A DNA stretch of 8,078 bases, taken from the NCBI GenBank assembly GCA_032111745.1, contig JAULUH010000522.1, positions 1 through 8,078 on the forward strand. Direction: 5' to 3'. This DNA comes from JAULUH01 sp032111745. Lineage in GTDB: Bacteria; Chloroflexota; Anaerolineae; JAAEKA01. Below, in pieces: positions 5,205-8,078 of this stretch. The notes under the pieces are model-generated. The model did not search any database and was not told where the DNA came from. It was given only the letters and a program-made list of their open reading frames with translations. The number at the start of each line of letters is the position of its first letter. Within the stretch, counting starts at the first letter, position 1. A program made the translations under genes and the position numbers.

Positions 5205-6275
5205 ATGACTCAGGTTAGCCTATCTCGGCAACACACCCAGCGTTGGCTGGCAACCGTCGCCGGCCTCATATTGGCAATACTCTTGCTCGTCGCCTGCCGG
5301 GTACCCGGCGCTGCGTCAGGCCAAGCGGCGTCCCTGACTGCCACCCAAGAGACCCTGGCATCTCCCACCGCTGTCCGCTCTACTGCAACCTCAACCTCAA
5401 ACTCGACTATCGTGGTCATCACCACCCAACCCGGCGTGACGCCATCCCCGTCGATCAGTCCGCCGGCCATGGCCCTCCCAACCTCCACTCCTACCTCACC
5501 AACTGCCACCCTACCGGTACCCACCACGGCTGTGCCTTCAGCCGCCATCACCGATACCACGGTCGTCTCGGCACCCGTTTCCATTCCCATCTATACCTAT
5601 GAAGTCGTCGCCGAGTTCCCACATGATCCCAGGGCCTGGACTCAAGGCCTGGACTACGTGGACGGCCTCATGATCGAGGGCACCGGTCGGCACGGCGAGT
5701 CCAGCCTGCGCCTGGTGGATCTAGCCACAGGCCAGGTGCTGAAAGGCCTTCGCTTGCCCAAACAGTATTTCGGCGAAGGGGTTACCGTGCTGGGCGATAG
5801 AGTCTTTCAGCTGACCTGGAAAGAGCGTACCGGCTTTGTATACGACAGGGAAAGCTTTGCTCTGCTCGACGTCTTTGCCTATCCCACCGAAGGATGGGGC
5901 CTTACCCACGACGGCCAACGCCTGATCATGAGCGACGGCACCGCCAATCTCTACTTCCTCGATCCATCCACGCTGCAGGAGATCGGTCGGGTGGAGGTGC
6001 GCGATGCCTCAGGACCTATCGCCCTGCTCAACGAGCTGGAATACGTGGACGGGGAAGTCTTCGCCAACGTATGGCAGACGAACTGGATCGTTCGCATTGA
6101 CCCAGCTACTGGCCAGGTAACGGGTTGGATCGATCTCACGGGGCTGTTGCCGCCCAAAACCACTGGCCAACCCATTGACGTGCTCAACGGCATTGCCTAC
6201 GATGAAGCCACTGGCCGGCTCTTTGTCACCGGCAAGCTGTGGCCTAGCCTGTTTGAGATCAAGCTGGCCGATTGA
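5205..6275 (+). CDS. Lipoprotein glutaminyl-peptide cyclotransferase (beta-propeller QC)
   Basis: Glutaminyl cyclases turn an N-terminal glutamine of peptides or proteins into pyroglutamate with loss of ammonia. This 356-residue protein matches the plant/bacterial five-bladed beta-propeller family (PF05096), not the zinc-dependent animal type. A hydrophobic signal (15-30) ends in a lipobox with Cys31, so the enzyme should sit outside the membrane on a lipid anchor. A Thr/Ser/Pro-rich, low-complexity linker (32-128) follows. The catalytic domain starts at IYTYEVV (129) and shows TQGL (146-149), IEGTG with Glu158, YFGEGVT with Glu191, LTWKE with Trp205, EGWGLT (229-234), LNELEY (275-280), LNGIAYD (327-333) and TGKLWP. 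Glu158 is the likely catalytic acid by family comparison. The ATG at 5205 has no clear Shine-Dalgarno site but puts the signal peptide at a normal position; the stop is the tandem TGA TAA. It lies 44 bases after the permease, so coupling is likely; its link to sugar uptake is unclear. Confidence 0.9.
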   Translation: MTQVSLSRQHTQRWLATVAGLILAILLLVACRVPGAASGQAASLTATQETLASPTAVRSTATSTSNSTIVVITTQPGVTPSPSISPPAMALPTSTPTSPTATLPVPTTAVPSAAITDTTVVSAPVSIPIYTYEVVAEFPHDPRAWTQGLDYVDGLMIEGTGRHGESSLRLVDLATGQVLKGLRLPKQYFGEGVTVLGDRVFQLTWKERTGFVYDRESFALLDVFAYPTEGWGLTHDGQRLIMSDGTANLYFLDPSTLQEIGRVEVRDASGPIALLNELEYVDGEVFANVWQTNWIVRIDPATGQVTGWIDLTGLLPPKTTGQPIDVLNGIAYDEATGRLFVTGKLWPSLFEIKLAD

Positions 6276-6282
6276 TAAGCCA

Positions 6283-6296
6283 CGCCAGGAATGGCG
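6283..6296 (+). other. Small hairpin between the cyclotransferase and isomerase genes
   Basis: CGCCA (6283-6287) and TGGCG (6292-6296) pair perfectly around a GGAA tetraloop of GNRA type, eight bases after the cyclotransferase stop. No T-run follows, so it is not a terminator. It could mark an RNA-processing or stability point before the isomerase gene. Confidence 0.4.
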
Positions 6297-6312
6297 GGCT
6301 GCTCAGCTGAAC

Positions 6313-6317
6313 AGGAG
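6313..6317 (+). promoter_or_regulatory. Ribosome binding site deciding the isomerase start
   Basis: AGGAG lies six bases before the ATG at 6324. The frame is open to an earlier ATG at 6291, but that start has no ribosome site and falls inside the small hairpin at 6283-6296. Confidence 0.75.
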
Positions 6318-6323
6318 TATCCC

Positions 6324-7949
6324 ATGACTTACCAGCTTACTCAGCGGCCTGAATGGCAGGCTCTTGCCAGCCACTACCGCGACCTCGACGGTGTCCATTT
6401 GCGTGACCTGTTTGCCGGAGATCCGCAGCGTGGCACGCGCTTCGCCCTGGACGCCGAGGACCTCTACTTCGACTACTCGAAGCAGCGCGTCACGGAAAAA
6501 ACGGTTCAGCTCCTGGTAGCCCTGGCCGAGGCATGCGGGCTCCGCCAGCGCATCGACGCCATGTTCCGCGGGGAGAAGATCAACGTCACCGAGGATCGAG
6601 CCGTGCTGCATGTCGCGTTGCGCGCGCCACGCGGTGCCACTATCATGGTCGACGGCCACAACGTGGTGCCTGAGGTCCATGAGGTCCTGGACCGGATGGC
6701 AGCCTTCTCGCAGCGCGTGCGCAGCGCCGAGTGGAAAGGCTACACCGGTAGCCGCATCCGCAACGTCGTCAACATCGGCATCGGCGGCTCAGATCTGGGG
6801 CCGGTCATGGCGTACGAGGCCCTGCGCCACTATAGCCAGCGCGACCTCACCTTCCGCTTCATCTCCAACGTCGACGGCACCGATTTTGCCGAAGCCACCT
6901 GGAATCTCGACCCCGCCGAAACCCTGTTCATCGTCGCCTCCAAGACCTTCACCACCCAGGAGACGATGACCAACGCCAACACGGCCCGGGACTGGACCCT
7001 GGCCGCGCTGCACGACGAGGCAGCCATCGCCCGCCACTTTGTCGCCGTCTCCACCAATGCCCGAGAGGTGGCCGCGTTTGGTATCGATACGGTCAACATG
7101 TTCGGGTTCTGGGACTGGGTTGGCGGGCGCTATTCCATGGACTCCGCTATCGGCCTGTCTACCATGATCGCCATTGGCCCCCACAACTTCGAGGCTATGC
7201 TGGCCGGCTTTCATGCCATGGATGAGCATTTTCGCACGGTGCCTTTCCACCAGAATGTGCCGGTGCTGATGGGGCTGTTGGCGGTCTGGACCACTAACTT
7301 CTGCGGCGCCGAGACTATCGCCGTGCTGCCCTACGACCAGTACCTGAAGCGTTTCCCGGCCTACTTGCAGCAACTCACCATGGAGAGCAACGGCAAATAC
7401 ATCACCCTGGACGGAGAGCGGGTAACCCACCAGACCAGCCCCATCTTCTGGGGTGAGCCGGGCACCAACGGCCAGCATTCCTTCTACCAGCTCATCCACC
7501 AGGGCACCCGGCAGATCCCCTGCGACTTCATCGGCTTCTGTCAGTCCCTCAATCCCTTGGATATCCATCACGATCTGCTGATGTCCAATCTGTTCGCCCA
7601 AAGCGAGGCCCTGGCCTTCGGCAAGACCGCCGAGGCGGTGAGAGCTGAGGGTACTCCGGACTGGCTGGTACCCCATCGCACCTTTGAAGGCAATCGCCCC
7701 TCCACCACCATCCTGGCCGGCCGCTTGACCCCCGAGACGCTGGGCAAGCTGGTGGCGCTCTACGAGCACAGCGTTTTTACCCAGGGCGCGATCTGGAACG
7801 TCAACCCCTTCGACCAGTGGGGCGTGGAGCTGGGCAAGGTTCTGGCCAAGCAGATCACCCCCGAGCTGCAGAGCCCGGCAGAGCCCCCCCTGGGCCACGA
7901 CAGCTCGACCAACGCCCTGATTCGCCATTACCGCCAGCGACGGCAGTAG
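6324..7949 (+). CDS. pgi: Glucose-6-phosphate isomerase
   Basis: This cytoplasmic enzyme interconverts glucose-6-phosphate and fructose-6-phosphate in glycolysis, gluconeogenesis and entry to the pentose phosphate pathway. The 541-residue product has the expected length for the E. coli-like family (about 540-550). Visible motifs are the phosphate-binding GIGGSDLGPVM, the first family signature DWVGGRYS (264-271) with Arg269, TMESNGK with the catalytic base Glu354, GEPGTNGQHSFYQL with His385, and the second signature WGVELGK with Lys505. All three catalytic positions known from characterised isomerases are kept, so the enzyme should be active. The ATG at 6324 is supported by AGGAG at six-base spacing. 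It follows the cyclotransferase gene by 48 bases in the same direction and may share the operon transcript; no separate promoter was recognised. If the importer carries a hexose, this enzyme would handle its phosphate, but no kinase is present here. Confidence 0.97.
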   Translation: MTYQLTQRPEWQALASHYRDLDGVHLRDLFAGDPQRGTRFALDAEDLYFDYSKQRVTEKTVQLLVALAEACGLRQRIDAMFRGEKINVTEDRAVLHVALRAPRGATIMVDGHNVVPEVHEVLDRMAAFSQRVRSAEWKGYTGSRIRNVVNIGIGGSDLGPVMAYEALRHYSQRDLTFRFISNVDGTDFAEATWNLDPAETLFIVASKTFTTQETMTNANTARDWTLAALHDEAAIARHFVAVSTNAREVAAFGIDTVNMFGFWDWVGGRYSMDSAIGLSTMIAIGPHNFEAMLAGFHAMDEHFRTVPFHQNVPVLMGLLAVWTTNFCGAETIAVLPYDQYLKRFPAYLQQLTMESNGKYITLDGERVTHQTSPIFWGEPGTNGQHSFYQLIHQGTRQIPCDFIGFCQSLNPLDIHHDLLMSNLFAQSEALAFGKTAEAVRAEGTPDWLVPHRTFEGNRPSTTILAGRLTPETLGKLVALYEHSVFTQGAIWNVNPFDQWGVELGKVLAKQITPELQSPAEPPLGHDSSTNALIRHYRQRRQ

Positions 7950-7959
7950 ACCGGCGTCG

Positions 7960-8078
7960 TCAGAACTCGAATACCGCCTTGATGATCCCGCTGCTGCCCT
8001 TCTGATCCAGCAGCCGGAAGGCGCGGTCGTAGTCCGCCAGCCGGAAGCGGTGGGTTACCATCCAGCCGAGATCGACCT
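7960..8078 (-). CDS. Zinc-type medium-chain dehydrogenase, C-terminal end (partial)
   Basis: Only the last 38 codons and a TGA stop (7962-7960) are in the window; the gene continues past the right edge. The visible peptide includes LGWMVTHRFRLADYDRAF and ends GIIKAVFEF. A VTHRF segment, then an amphipathic helix with a conserved acidic/aromatic pattern, then a short hydrophobic strand ending in K-A/V-V, is typical of the C-terminus of zinc-dependent alcohol/sorbitol/threonine dehydrogenases of the medium-chain family. None of the zinc or NAD(P) sites is visible, so substrate and cofactor cannot be stated. The gene converges on pgi with only 10 bases between stops and no intervening terminator, so the transcripts probably overlap at their 3' ends. 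Confidence 0.6.
   Translation of the reverse strand, partial: VDLGWMVTHRFRLADYDRAFRLLDQKGSSGIIKAVFEF

Noticed and set aside
6291..6323. Earlier pgi start at ATG 6291
   Set aside because: It has no ribosome site and lies in a hairpin; AGGAG is correctly spaced to the ATG at 6324.
6789..7928. 379-codon minus-strand frame opposite pgi
   Set aside because: Despite its length, it is a codon-bias shadow of a fully conserved pgi gene, with a Gly/His/Gln-rich product resembling nothing known.
7950..7959. Terminator between pgi and the convergent dehydrogenase gene
   Set aside because: Only 10 bases separate the stops, with no inverted repeat or T-run visible.

Overview
The window looks like ordinary chromosomal DNA from a GC-rich bacterium. 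A Chloroflexota-type organism is plausible but not proven. The hints are lipoproteins with Ala/Pro- or Thr/Ser/Pro-rich linkers behind the lipid-anchor cysteine, a TTG start, and strong Shine-Dalgarno sites in a GC-rich background. There is no transposon, CRISPR array, tRNA or rRNA, and nothing looks recently transferred.

Layout: a GrpE-like co-chaperone gene lies on the minus strand at the left edge. A 540-base divergent intergenic region follows. It holds a minus-strand -10 element, four phased 11-bp direct repeats, a near-consensus plus-strand promoter, a perfect 10-bp palindrome at the predicted transcription start, and a leader with a stretch complementary to the 16S rRNA 3' end. Five plus-strand genes then follow with gaps of 42 to 158 bases: a sugar-binding lipoprotein, a double-domain sugar ABC ATPase (RbsA/MglA type), a sugar permease (RbsC type), a lipoprotein glutaminyl-peptide cyclotransferase and glucose-6-phosphate isomerase. 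At the right edge the last 38 codons of a probable zinc-type medium-chain dehydrogenase converge from the minus strand.

The first three plus-strand genes make a complete CUT2-type (ribose/galactose-like) importer: capture at the outer face, passage through a permease dimer, and energy from one fused ATPase. Its sugar cannot be read from sequence. The isomerase downstream links glucose-6-phosphate and fructose-6-phosphate and could serve the imported sugar if that is a hexose, but no kinase is in view. The cyclotransferase is an extracytoplasmic enzyme with no obvious metabolic link to transport.

I found no novel multi-gene system. The most interesting signals are non-coding: the four phased repeats 10 bases from a consensus -10, resembling an OmpR/PhoB-family box; the 14-base anti-Shine-Dalgarno match buried in a potential hairpin with no start codon behind it; and a 13-bp perfect stem between the binding-protein and ATPase genes.
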